Assembly: GCA_000934385.1 (NCBI GenBank)
Contig: KN880431.1
Location: 372,001-436,000, forward strand
Reading direction: 5' to 3'
Length of the DNA stretch: 64,000 nt
From: Cylindrobasidium torrendii FP15055 ss-10
Lineage: Eukaryota > Basidiomycota > Agaricomycetes > Agaricales > Physalacriaceae
Of this stretch, positions 33,938-47,680 are shown piece after piece (the first letter of the stretch is position 1; each line of letters starts with the position of its first letter). The notes under the pieces were generated by a model that saw only the letters and a program-made list of their open reading frames with translations, searched no databases and was not told the DNA's origin. Both the position numbers and the translations under genes were made by a program.

Positions 33938-34437
33938 ATGCCTTCCGAACAGCCCTCATGCCATAGTGGCATTGGCAACAGTTCGACCTCTCGAAGCGTC
34001 TCTGAGAGCGCGAGCCCTCGGACGAACCTTCATACTACGCGGGAAGTAGGTTGCTGTTCCCTAGGTGTCTCAGACTCCCAGGCGTTCAGAACGACCACTG
34101 TGCAACCTTCGCCGGGCATTCAAGTTCATCCCATATCTCCCTTGGCGTTTGCGGGTCAGTCGTGTATTAAGGGGCGGGAGGAACGTATAGAATAGTCTTG
34201 AGTATTTCAAAGCGGTTGTCGAGCGGAACGGGACGCCGCGGAAGGGATCTGGGCGACTTCTCTGCGGGCAACGTCGACAAGAGCAGCAGTAGCGACTTCG
34301 CGGATAACCCAACTGCACCTCGAAATGAACGGAATTCAAGTAGAAAAACCTCATCCGGGTGTGACGGTTACACGGAACCCATAACCGCGATAACAGCCGG
34401 TCGAAAAAGTCATGTTGAATTCCATTGTGATTGGTAA
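33938..34437 (+). CDS. Possible small gene, product unknown
   Basis: Two open frames join across a short intron (about 34155-34195, GTCAGT to TAG, about 41 bases) to give roughly 150 residues from the ATG at 33938 to the stop at 34437. The product is Ser/Thr/Arg-rich with no recognisable domain (SRSVSESASPRTNLHTTREV; KRLSSGTGRRGRDLGDFS). No hydrophobic segment. It ends about 140 bases before the ATP sulfurylase stop, tail to tail. It could be a real small disordered protein, or a chance open stretch. Confidence 0.3.
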
Positions 34438-34576
34438 TGCCGCATCGGCCGAGTTGTCGGAATCAAAACGATCTCTAATGTCTTTTAATATTCCAGAGCG
34501 CTGACAAGGTGATAAATAACAAACTATACAACAGCTAAAAATCTATACGAGCTAAATATACAGGGAACTTATGCAC

Positions 34577-36601
<2,025 letters not shown>

Positions 36602-37211
36602 TTTGATGTTATGAGAGGAGGAGGGTATAGATGTGTGCGGAGAAGGGGGAGGGGAAGAAAATATGCCATTTTCTCTAATGCCAAGGGTGTATATAAAGAT
36701 CCTGTCGATTGTTCACAATCACGCCATCATGTTAAACCCGGCCCAAGTTGAGTGAGTAAAGCCGCCGTGCGCCTCGTAAGCAGGATCCTTTATAAGGTGT
36801 GTTCGTCGCCTGAATTGGACCGCATGCATATTCGGCAATCCATCGTCTGGACTGTTGGCGGAGCACAGTGGACGAAGCGGCGCGCTTCAAATTGGAGGCT
36901 CAATCACAAAATATCAAACCAATCGGATATTGCGGCCGAACCCAAGGGCAACTTGAGCAGGTCAAGACTTTGCTGAGCCCTGGTCGTTGACATTTCACCG
37001 TCCAAGTGGCAGCCCGCCCAAAGCTTGGCCGAAATGGCGCTATACTCACCAGTCCAGCTTCACTAGCAAGACATTCCATAAATGGTGCTACAGTGTCCAA
37101 GTAGACCTAAAAGTCTATATTACGACCCCCGAGAGATAATGCAAATAATTATACAAATGCTGCGTCCCGCTGCTGTACTGTACACTCCCAAACCCTCAAG
37201 CTCTTGCAGGA
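36602..37211. other. Intergenic region upstream of MET3
   Basis: 610 bases holding the MET3 promoter and the 3' end of the next minus-strand gene. Short frames at 36752-36976 (+) and 36900-37100 (-) lack any family feature. Nothing else seen. Confidence 0.5.
36690..36698 (-). promoter_or_regulatory. TATA-like element upstream of MET3
   Basis: The minus strand reads CTTTATATAC about 90 bases before the ATP sulfurylase start at 36601. Position suits a core promoter with a short leader. Confidence 0.4.
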
Positions 37212-39027
37212 CTAGTCCAATATCCACACGTCAATCGGGCTTAGCGACGACTTGACGCTGAGATGACCCTCATTGGGGTTCCATCCTTCTGTCCGTTTGC
37301 CCCATCCAAGCCAGCCAGCCGTCCGGCTGCGTGATGTAGTCTGGTACATGTAATTTCTGTACAAAACCTGCCCCGACGAGGCATCCTGAAGCTTGGTCAT
37401 GGGGCCCTCATGCAAGGTAGCCACCGCCAGCTTGGTGGATAGATCAAACGTGCCAGAAAACTTGTTGTCCAGCCTTATTGTCGAGGCAGCCTGGTTATTC
37501 GTGACCTGGAGCTCAAGCGGTGAGGCAGGTGTGAAAGCATCGTGTTCAACCCCGATGGATATCGGCGCGTTGAAGGTTTTCGCCGTACCAATGAAGTTGA
37601 ATGGCATATCTGTCGATGCCGTCACTTGAAGGGTCATGTTAACATCTATTTCGCTGCACAAGGGTTAGCCGGCTTTGAAAGATGGTAGCAGGACGACCAC
37701 GCACCTGTTGCCAGTATCTAGCGAAAAGTATGTAGGATGCTTCCGGCCCGCGCCTTGCACAAGCGTTATGTTCCCGTGGATCGGGCTGAGAATGGGTCAG
37801 AATGAACAAAGCTGTATGCCGACATATTGCGCAGCGCACCCTCCGACAGTGTCCAGGCTCAACTGCTCGGTCGCGTTGAAAGTACCAAAGATGCCCCCTA
37901 GCGCATTTTTAATGGCTATTTTCGGGGAAGAAATACCCTGTGGACGTTGTCTGAGACTGCGGATCGATATTTGGGATTTGGGATTTCAAGGGAACACACC
38001 TCTACATGTATCGCTTCAGACGCACCCTCCAAGCTAAACTTGTCCACTTTAACGTATTCCCTCATGTCTCCAACTACTTGAGTGAACATCGGCAGATAGC
38101 TCTCCAGTGCGGTCAAAGAAATGGGGGATTGGGGAAACAGGGCATAGATGTTTAAAGAGAGGGTGTCACTAGCGAGGTTCGAAGGCACCTGTTAAAATGT
38201 CAGGCCCGGCGCGGTAGAGAGGGAGAGCGGATACGTACGTAGACCGTGAGCCCTCTGCTGGCGCCTTCATCGTGGAAGCAAACATATGTCCGCGATCGGA
38301 CTTCGGGCGCCGTCGCCTCCAAGGATACTTTGAAGACAACGTCGGTAGCAGCGGCGTCGGGGTTGATGCCCATAGTCACATTCCCCGTTAGTCCTGCGCT
38401 CTCTGTGATTTCCGTAGATGCATTGGATCGAATGATGAGTGAGCCGTATGGGTCGAAAGAATGGGATGTGCTGCGCCAGATGTCAGCGTCGTTCAAATAC
38501 TTCATTACGGTCTCGTCGCGTACGCTGCGGTGTATAGCTTATATGATATTGTGTCTTGACTGTCTTCCCAGTTATTGCAGGCCCCCGAGTTGAGTGCGTG
38601 GTCGCCCACAGCGAGATTTTGCGTGTGCAAAGATGAGGAGTCGTCCGTTACTGAGGAGCCCCATGGCGGTGGCCGACCTTCATGCTTGTGCTTCAGTCTC
38701 TGCAATCAAAATCAGAAGTCGCACGGGGTTGTCAAAGACTATCCGCACCAATACAAGCAAGGGAATGCCTATTGCCGCTGAGAGCACGATGTACACAACG
38801 AAGGCATAGAGCATTGCCTTCCAGAATCTACGGTCTTTCCTCCATGATGTCGGTACCGTAGGCCGCGAGAGAGAGGGTAAGACAAATTGTGTCTGGGATG
38901 CCTGTGCTTGAGAAGTCGCGTAGTCAGGTAGCGGGGACGATGAGCAGCCAAGCGCGGGGTCGGGGGCGCGTAGTGTCGGACCAGCCGGGTCATATTTCGT
39001 TTGCTGGGGCTCGTCGAGTATGATCAT
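37212..39027 (-). CDS. Single-pass membrane protein of unknown function
   Basis: Not recognised. The start at 39027 (MIILDEPQQTKYDPAGP) opens a roughly 75-residue Pro/Ser-rich cytosolic part. A clear transmembrane helix follows (FWKAMLYAFVVYIVLSAAIG, then IPLLVL), and a lumenal or outer domain of about 350 residues. That domain contains repeated beta-strand-like stretches in which polar residues alternate with hydrophobic ones (SLIIRSNASTEITESAGLTG; IDVNMTLQVTASTDMPFNF) and Asn-x-Ser/Thr sites. This overall pattern recalls LEA-14-like folds, but I cannot claim the family. About six or seven introns; the junctions near 38470-38620 and 37990-38030 are uncertain. The end (LSPIDVWILD) is well defined. 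Probably a conserved basidiomycete membrane protein. Confidence 0.62.
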
Positions 39028-39519
39028 CTTGAATCAGTACTCATCGACGGAGAAAGAGAGCGGCAGAGCCTTGCAGCAACTAGTACTGACGATGGCTGTG
39101 CCCAATCAAAGAGTGGATTCCACAGAAATCGAGTGTATAGGCCTGCGAGTAAAAGGGCTAGTAGCGACCAGCAGCAAAAGTTTGAGGGAGTGGGAGGGAT
39201 AAGAAGGACGGGTGAACAGTCTCGGACGGTGACTGTTAACGAAAAGCTACGAAAAGAAGCGTTACGATACGCGTGACAGTCAGGTCCGACCTATCGCACC
39301 TCATGCACTGCTTTTCAGCTGGCCTCTAACAGACCTCTACACATCTGGTGCATATGGACACTACTAAAGGAATCGCTCACACTCGCTCCTAGCAATTGAG
39401 CATAGTATTTGGGAAGAATCGCAATCATTCCAGTGTATAGGTAGGTACAGTGAGCATTATCAAAATTACAAAATGGTCCTTTCAGTTAGCTGAACCGTCT
39501 CTCCCAGTGTCAGAACCCC
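39028..39519. other. Intergenic region between the membrane-protein gene and the methylcitrate dehydratase gene
   Basis: 492 bases: the promoter of the membrane-protein gene (both neighbours read leftward) and the 3' end of the dehydratase gene. No coding frame or RNA gene seen. Confidence 0.5.
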
Positions 39520-41452
39520 TCAGGCCTTGACAAAGAGCTCGGTGAACTTGTCAACGGGCAGCTTAGAGAACTCAGTCAAATCCGCAGTGACAGTCGACAG
39601 AATTCTATACGATATTGTTAATTCGGTTGACGACATTGGATGGGATACGCACTGCTTCTGCTGAGCCTCATCGAAGTGGTGGGAGATGTGCCTCTTGAAC
39701 TTGTTCAAGAGAAGAGGTGTTCCCTCCTCGCGCCTGCGCTTGTGGCCGACAGGGTATTCAACCTGGACCTCCTCGAGGACCGTGCCGTCGTTGAGCTCGA
39801 CCAACAGGGAGTTGCCAATCGAACGCTTCTCGGGATCATGGTAATCGACGCTGAAGGCCTTGTCTTCAACACAGTGGATCTTGGCACGAAGAGCATCAAT
39901 CCTGGGGTCCGCCGCGGACTTGTCGGTGTAGCTCTCTGAAGTGAGCTCGCCGAAGATGAGAGGGTAGGCAACCATGTAGTTGATATCGTGGCTAGTTTGT
40001 ATACGTTAGACGGGAAGCATCGCGAGGTAAATTGCCACTCACTCTCTGTCAGCGAAGTTATCAAGAGGACCCTTCTTGTCAATGATACGGATGGCAGCCT
40101 CTTGCGTGCGAATGCGAATGCTCTTGATATCCTCAGACGTCTTGCCCAAAGCTTTCAACTTGCTGTGGACGATGTGGGCCGCCTCGACGGCAGTTTGAGC
40201 ATGGAACTCAGCAGGGTACGAGATCTTGAAGAGAACATTCTCCATGATATACGATGTGAAAGGGCGCTGGAACTCGAAAGGCTTGCCCTTGAACAGGACA
40301 TCATAGAATCCCCATGTCTTCGCTGTCAGAACGGATGGGAGACCCTTCTCTCCCTTCTTGACCAAGAGAGCAAGGTTGACAGCGCGCGCGCAAGCATCAC
40401 CGGCCGCCCAAGACTTGCGGGGACCGGTGTTCGGTGCATGGCGGTAGGTGCGAAGAGATTGGCCATCAACCCAAGCCTGGGAAATGGCATCCACGGTTTG
40501 TTCGCGGCTAAGACCAAGCATTTTGGACACCACTGCGGTCGACGCGACCTTGACGAGAACGACGTGATCGAGACCGACGCGGTTGAAGGAGTTGAGAAGG
40601 GCAAGGCCACCCTGAATTTCGTGGGCTTTGACCATGCCCTCGAGGAGGTCCTTGACCGTGAATTTCTGTCCCTGGCGCGTCAAATGGTCGGCGACGGCGA
40701 GGATGGCACCCAAGTTGTCGGAGGGATGTCCCCCTGGGAGGTGTGTAAGAAAGACTGGTCAAAGACTGAGCCAAAAGACCTCACATTCGGCAGCAAGGAA
40801 GCAGTCGTTGAAATCGAGCCAGCGAATGATAGTGCCAATGTTAAACGCGCCCCGGATGGGATCCAGTTGATAGTTAGTACCCGGTACCTTGGTCCCTTGA
40901 GATACGTCAGAACAAGGCGGGGAAGGTTGCGGGGAAGCGGGGTGATTGATGAGCACGCACCGTTGGGGACAATAGTACCCTCCACCACGGGTCCTGCATG
41001 AAGGTAAGTGCATCATCCTATGCAATCCAGATAGATTGTACAAACCGAGCAGTTTGGTGCACTCCGGGAAACGGAGGCCCTCCAGTCCACAGCCTATAGT
41101 ATCGATCAAACAGAGACTGGCGGTCTTCATCGCCAGCCCAGTAGCCGGAATTTCATAATCATGGACATAATCCGCAATATCCTATTGTTTATTGTCAGTG
41201 GTGAAACTGTGGGACGCTCGTGTGACGCGCCTGAAGGACCTTGTCCGCTGGTGGACGGATGGTAGACTCTCCTGCAGACGACGACATTGTGCGGACACGG
41301 AGCGGCGATGTGGGCGGAATGGATTGACCAAGACCAGTTGAAGCGGCGCGAGAGGATACGGCGGCAGCAGCGATGGCGAATGACCTGCTAGAAGGCTTTG
41401 TGGAACGCGCAAGTGGGCGGAGGAGAACAGGTCGTGACGCGCGTCCAAGCAT
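39520..41452 (-). CDS. 2-methylcitrate dehydratase, mitochondrial (PrpD/MmgE family)
   Basis: Enzyme of the methylcitrate cycle, dehydrating 2-methylcitrate during disposal of toxic propionyl-CoA. The start at 41452 ([20 protein letters not shown]) gives a classic Arg/Ser-rich mitochondrial presequence. Further marks are [51 protein letters not shown] and [51 protein letters not shown] and [12 protein letters not shown] come next, then [16 protein letters not shown]. About 530 residues and about six introns, in line with the family. The frame stays open upstream of the chosen ATG, but that stretch lacks presequence character. The cycle's synthase and lyase are not in the window. Confidence 0.95.
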
Positions 41453-41848
41453 GCTAGTGGTCGTGACAGGACACCAGGCGTTGTTCAACGCTTTATAGTT
41501 CCTCACGCCGAACTCGGAGCTTCTTGCGATCATGTCATCTGACGGGTGCGCGTAGAAGGTTTTATTGGCGTCCGGTAAAGAAGTCGACATTTCCCGGTGG
41601 AGGCATGTTTTAGCGGTACGCAGACCTTTCACGACGCGTTGGAAAATACGAACTTTGACTGCCATGAGGAAACTTATGTACTACTCAGTGACAGTGAACG
41701 AGTGTTTATCGTCCTCTCTGAGTTTTGACCAGGCAGACAATCTTTCGACCACCCTCATGTTCAACCGCTGTCGACAATCGCATCACAGTTCGCAGAAGAA
41801 AGTGGCACAACTACATAGAGTAAATACAAAAGACCCAACTGTTAGCGT
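41453..41848. other. Upstream region of the methylcitrate dehydratase gene
   Basis: 396 bases between the dehydratase start and the stop of the Rsc1/2-like gene, both on the minus strand. It should hold the dehydratase promoter. Nothing else seen. Confidence 0.45.
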
Positions 41849-44213
41849 TTACGGCGACATTCGCATCTTCTTTGCCTCCCCGCTGCTATGCTCGGCCTCT
41901 TTACGTTTCTTCGTCGCCAAGAAGTGAAGGTACGTCGTACTGTGCTTGGGTCTGGCAGGACGCGGCGCATATGAAGGCGGCGCAGCGAACCAGAACACCT
42001 CGTTCGTCTCAGGATCGCGGTCGAAATGTCGTGCTGACACCAAATCAGACGAGCAACAATTGGGCAATGGTTGACTTACCCAAATCCCCAGATATCTTTT
42101 CGATATTCCCTACAGCATTACTTGCAGCCAGACTCGACGGAATAGTGCTGACACCATTCCCAACAGACACGTTCTTGGTTGCCTTCTTCGCGCCTCTTGA
42201 TTTCTTCTGAGTGGTACCTAGCACCAACCCTCCCGGAAATCGGCCAGAGTCCTTCGTCGACTTGCCTTTGCCTTGAGCCAGGAATGGACTGTCCACTTCT
42301 CGCAAACACAGCTCCTGCTCAAAGATAAAATAAGGAGCGGCAGCGCGCGCAAGCTCTGGTTTAGACAAAGCCGCTGCCCAGTCTGGTATATCGCGGAATT
42401 CGCGAGCCTCGGGATCGTACTGTTGATCGCAGGTGTACGTTGGAGTGTCGGGGTACCAGTAAGGCGCTCGAGGGCGCCCTCGCATGTATTGTGCGGAGGG
42501 CAGAATATGGATCTTCTCGATAATGTCAGGCAGAGGATGTTCAACAAAGTCATCTGCCAGCACAAGAATTAGCGTACAATGGGTGCCATGACTGCAAAAT
42601 GACTTACCTGTCAGGAAGACTTCGTTCTCGAGGAACTTGCGGTCAGAGGTATGGAAAGTCTACGCCGGTGTGAGCAGAGAATCAGCTAGCTATAGCGAAC
42701 GCACTTGTTCTGGCCGGAAGTACCATTTCACGGTAACACCTTGTTGCCCCTGTGCCGACGAACTGCATAGGGTCAGCGAACATCGATGAACGTATGAAGG
42801 CGACTTACGAAGTGTTCTCCCAGCATTTCCAGACTTGAGCCACGATTGGGCGACAGGTATCGTTCGCGTTGGCCAAATGTACAAAGTCGCCAACATGAAC
42901 ATTCCACCCCTTATAACACACTTCGTCCACAAAAATGCGGTCCTGCTGGGGCATAGTTTTGTGTGTGATGGTGTTTGGAACCATAATGTGCGCTGTACCG
43001 GGACCAGCGGGGAGCCCAGCGAAACCAATGGTTGACGCGTAATGAGAGCCGGTAGGAGGAGGGAAATGGTCACTAGTAAGGGCCTGATATAGCCGTTGGA
43101 GGAGAAGAATTTGACCATAGAAGTCTGATCCAATGTCATACCACCGACGAGCCTTGAGGAAGTATGAAGCCATATCTCGGTCGAAGTCTTGTGCCGTAGC
43201 ATAATCTTGGGCCTTCGCTCGTTGTTCAATAATCTTGAGGGACAGCGGGGTGTTGAATGGCAATTTCGTGAATGCGTCCGGAGCTTCTGGTACAGACTCT
43301 AGAACTGGAGCATACCGATTTCCAATAACATCCTTGTGGGATTTGATGGAATGGACAACATCGACAAACGATCCCTAGAGACTGTTTAATGGTGAATATC
43401 GCATTGGAAGGCAACTGACAGTTCCGTGCCACCATCCACCCTCGCCGAAGCCACTCCATTTGGGCAAGCTGCTGTCGAGAAGAAGAACAATCTCTTCGCT
43501 GATTTTCTCAGCAATTGGCCGGTCGTCTGTGTCAGTGAAAACGTCAATTTCAGGTTCCGTCGATATCTTCATTGTCGGTTGAGCCACAGGACGTATAGGT
43601 GTTGGTGCGGTCATAGTCGCTGGAGCGGGAGATAACACAGTTGGAATGGATCTTGCCAATGAAGGCTGCACGGGGGTCGGAGGTGGCATGAAATTGGACT
43701 CGCTGGCTGTGGTCGCCGTTCGTCCAGCCTTCTGTGGGGCGGTAGGAGGCGGGGAGAATGAGCGTGGTTGTGGAAGGGCGCCGTACCGACGCCATTCGTT
43801 GTCGAGGTCTGTCTTGTGATGCCTCAGGATATTGTATGCACTCCAACGATGAGCATACCTTGAGCATGCTTGCATCGGTCCAAATAGTGCTCCCAGATTG
43901 ATTAAAGAACATGGCGTTGTAGAATACTGTGGCAAGGTCGTTGTAGACATCCAGAGGGTCTTCGTAGCGTTGCGCGTGAAGGTTTGCTCGTATACCATTT
44001 AAACAGCGAGGGTTGGGTATGCTCTGTCGGGCAAATGTGAGATTGTTCGTTTCTCACCATAAGTTGACAGGATACCTCATAGTATTCAGGATACGCCTCT
44101 GCATCCACCAAGTCCATGAAGACAGCAGCAATCAATCTTTTGCGGCTTTGCTTGCTCTCCAGCGTGCGCATGATGGCCTCAATAAGTTCCTTTTGAGAGT
44201 ATGTGACCGGCAT
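41849..44213 (-). CDS. RSC complex subunit Rsc1/Rsc2-like (two bromodomains and a BAH domain)
   Basis: Chromatin-remodelling subunit that reads acetylated histones. From the start at 44213 (MPVTYSQKELIEAIMRTLES) the first bromodomain runs through AVFMDLVDAEAYPEYYEV, a PNPRCLNGIRANL-type segment and VYNDLATVFYNAMFFN. A Pro-rich linker with many TP/SP pairs follows. A second, more divergent bromodomain contains LSLKIIEQRAKAQDYATAQ and FDRDMASYFLKARRWY. The BAH domain shows FVDEVCYKGWNVHVGDFVHL, VTVKWYFRPEQT, and ENEVFLTDDFVEHPLPDI. CDQQYDPEAREFRDIPDW follows it, as in Rsc1/2 and polybromo proteins. About ten introns. The tail is basic (ATKKRKEAEH). It lies about 18 kb from the Rsc7-like gene and is divergent from laccase. 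Confidence 0.88.
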
Positions 44214-44965
44214 TTCGGGTGCCGCGAGTCTTCAACGTCGTCGAGGCGCGAGGTTGTGTGCGAACAGAATGGAAGGAGATGGCAGGCAATAACTCAAAGT
44301 GTCGATCGCGTCGCGTCGATGACATGCTTACGTACATGCGCCGTCCAATTCCCATCAGCACGATGCTCTCATGGGCAACTGCAACTCAAACACCAATAAA
44401 GTACACGAAATCCGATCCTCGCCATCTACTTATGCTTCTGCTGTCAACCTGCTCTACTGTTCTAGCCGTGTTCCCAATGAAACTAACCGTGCCATTTCTG
44501 AACAGCTGGGACGGACGACGACAGTTTCAGCTTCCGGAGCCCTTGCACCTACTGGGGCTCAGACGTATAACGAGCTTACTTGGCGGCTTAATATCCTCGC
44601 GGCACAGAAATCAATAAGCCATTGTAATGCGACTTGACCAAGCAGCAGGGACAAATGTGAGTATTGCCCTTCTCGACTCCGAAGTGCAATGCTCGGCCAA
44701 GGCGAATGTATTCGAGAGGTACGGTGCACTTGGCTTTCACGCATGAAACTTTCCTAAACCGCTTTGGCCGCAGTGCGACTCTCGGACGCCTCACTTCTTT
44801 TCATCCTACCGACTGTCGTCGAACGTCGCACAAGGTACACTCATAGCATGTTGCTTTCACATACCCGTAAGCTTGACTTCAAGTTGTACCCTAATAATCT
44901 AGGCTGAGGCTGGGTATATAAGCCTGTTTTCTCCGTCAGTCTACCATCAGCTTCAGACACAAGCA
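44214..44965. other. Divergent intergenic region, Rsc1/2-like gene / laccase
   Basis: 752 bases with both promoters. A TATA box for laccase sits at 44915-44921. Open frames of 60-130 codons exist on both strands (notably 44371-44637 plus, and a Cys-containing one at 44588-44794 minus). They overlap one another and match no family I know. Confidence 0.45.
44915..44921 (+). promoter_or_regulatory. Laccase TATA box
   Basis: TATATAA, 45 bases before the laccase ATG, with a pyrimidine-rich likely start region (TTTTCTCCGTC) just after it. Spacing fits a strong inducible fungal promoter. Confidence 0.65.
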
Positions 44966-47178
44966 ATGAGCCTCTTCGTAATACTTTCCTTGTTTGCCAG
45001 CAGTGCCCTCGCCGCCATTGGCCCAGTCGCCACCCTCGATATTGTCAATGCTAATGTGTCTCCCGATGGGTTCACCAGGGCGTATGTTTTTCACGTTGCC
45101 TTGGATCTGGCAACAAGAGCTTACTTCATTAGCGCTGTTCTCGCTGGCGGTACTTATCCAGGCCCCCTCATACAAGGATCCAAGGTTTGTTGACATCTTT
45201 ATTTCTTTGGTGCTCTGTCCAACCACGACTACCACTAGGGCGATAACTTCAAGCTCAATGTCGTTGACCAGCTGCAAGATGACACTATGCTACGCAGCAC
45301 CACTATTGTACGGGGTCACACAACCACTCGATCTTCACTTAACTGTTTTGAAGCACTGGCATGGCCTATTTCAGGAGGATAGCAGTTGGGCTGACGGGTA
45401 AGCTCAATCGGACGACCTTGCTCGGTTCCATAGCTTCAACTGATATAATAGCGTCGCCTTTGTCACACAGTGCCCCATCGCACCTGTGCGTCGTCTTGGC
45501 GCTCTTGTAGGAAATCGTGTCTGATTCTTATCTAGGGCAACTCTTTTCTCTACGACTTCAGCGTCCCAAACCAAGCTGGCACCTTTTGGTACCACTCACA
45601 TCTTTGTATGCTTTGCGTCCTCAAGCAAGCTACCGGGGTATCTTATCCTTTTCATAGCCACACAGTATTGCGACGGTCTGCGCGGACCTCTGGTCGTCTA
45701 TGACCCTTCTGACCCTCACAGCTCTCTATACGATGTCGATGATGGTATATTTAATACAGTCTGCCGCAATGCTAGCTGGATGTTTACTATGTTTCTCAGA
45801 GTCCACAATTATCAGCCTGACTGACTGGTATCACACACCAGCAATGGCTGCAGGCCCTCTTCCTGTCCCTGATTCCACGCTAATCAACGGTATGTCTTCC
45901 ACACTAAATCTCAGTAAACCTCTGACAACGTCGACTAGGCAAAGGGCGGTACTCTGGAGGGGTAGGTTCTTTTTTTACGCGCGCAATCTGCGTTTGCTAA
46001 TGCCACTCAGCCAGATTCAGATTTATTCCGACTTAACGTTGTTGAAGGACGGCGCTACCGCCTTCGCATTGTTTCTCTGTCATGCCATCCCAACTGGGTA
46101 TTTTCGATCGACGGACACGACTTGACGGTCATAGAGGTCGATGGCGAGAACGTGCAGCCTTTGGTCGTGGACTCTATCCAAGTCTTCGCCGGGCAACGCT
46201 ATTCGGCAATCCTCACCGCGGACAAGACCCCAGACAATTACTGGATTCGCGCCAATCCCGACCTGGGTACCACCGGCTTCGACAATGCCATCAACTCCGC
46301 TGTTTTGCACTATGCCACTGCGGGAGACGGTCTACCGACTACTACAACGCCGCCCACGTTGACCAACACACTTCTTGAGACCAACCTCCACCCGTTGACG
46401 AATCCTGCCGCCCCCGGTCTCCCTCAAGCTGGTGGTGCAGACGTAACCATGACTTTGAACCTCGCTTTTGACGCGACCAGCTTCACATTCACCGTTAATG
46501 GGGCGGCTTGGGTGAACCCAACTGCCCCGGTGCTTTTGCAGATACTCAGCGGTGCCTCCAATGCCGTTGACCTTCTCCCTGCAGGAAGCCTTTACGAGCT
46601 TCCAAAGGACAAGGTCATCGAGCTCATCATCCCTGGCCTCGCGGTCGGTGCTCCTGTAAGTTGCTCCACCGGAGCCGAATTTGACCTGGACTAACAATGG
46701 ATTCGTGTGAAGCATCCGTTCCACTTGCATGGCGTACGCAGTCTTCCAAAGTTGATACTTCGTGATCACCTCTGATCTCTTCACAGCACACATTCAGCGT
46801 CGTTCGAAGTGCTGGAAGTACGACATACAATTACGCAGATCCTGTCCGCCGCGACGTTGTGAATACCGGAACGACAGGCGACGAGGTCACGATTCGCTTC
46901 GAGACAGACAACACCGGGCCGTGGTTCTTGCATTGGTTCATATCTCATTCCTTCTTCCAAACAAAAGCTTACAACTGTTGCAGTCACATTGACTTCCACC
47001 TAGAAGTCGGCCTTGCCATCGTCTTTGCGGAGGACCTGCCTGGTATGACCGCTAGCACACACCCACGTGCGTCCTTCGACGCCACTCGCGTTGACCTGAC
47101 GCCTTATTGTCTTATCCTTTAGCTGCCTGGGACCAGCTCTGCCCTGTCTACAATGCTCTGGACCCCTCAGAACTTTGA
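44966..47178 (+). CDS. Laccase (multicopper oxidase), secreted
   Basis: Secreted blue copper oxidase that oxidises phenols with reduction of oxygen to water. A signal peptide opens the protein ([16 protein letters not shown]), then [20 protein letters not shown], a typical mature start. All four copper signatures can be built across the introns: [49 protein letters not shown] and [19 protein letters not shown]. Thirteen introns are needed; the intron before HCHID uses a weak GTTCAT donor. About 515 residues, ending NALDPSEL. In the axial position ten residues after the Cys there is Leu/Ile-type sequence, as in higher-potential laccases, but I did not verify the exact residue. A TATA box lies 45 bases upstream. 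No second laccase is in the window. Confidence 0.93.
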
Positions 47179-47680
47179 TGCCAATCCGTGGATGCCGAGG
47201 CGACAGAGAGCAAAAGGATCGTCATAAAATACTTATTTGTATTCTAACATTGTCCTCGAATCGTGTTTCTTCATGTTTGGTCAGTGCATAAACATAGCGT
47301 CCCAGAGATAAATTATCCATGCCCCTCTATGAGTTCTATGTGCTTCCTTCTGTAGTTTTGCCTTGCTCCTGAACGAGTCGACAACTCTTTCCATTTGGTC
47401 CATACACCATCCTTCACTAAGCGATTAGTACGACTGGTTTGGCAGTCAAGCTTGCAAGTTAGACACATAACATCGAAACACCATACAACATGTATTCTTC
47501 CTCTAGCACAACCAAGATATTCACGAGCCTGTATCTACAGCAATAATTGCACAGTAGTACAGGTACCAGCATCCACCACCACTACACCTCAATAAACCAT
47601 TATTCCCTTTACGTGTTAGTAAACTACTTTGTCAGAATATCATTGTATACGGTCGTTATCCAGGCAGAAGATACAAGGCA
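47179..47680. other. Convergent intergenic region, laccase / SCP160
   Basis: About 500 bases between facing stops. AT-richer than its flanks, with short meaningless frames. Probably two 3' untranslated regions. Confidence 0.55.

Noticed and set aside
41453..41665. In-frame N-terminal extension of the methylcitrate dehydratase
   Set aside because: The mitochondrial presequence begins cleanly at the ATG at 41452; the upstream part lacks presequence character and conservation signs.
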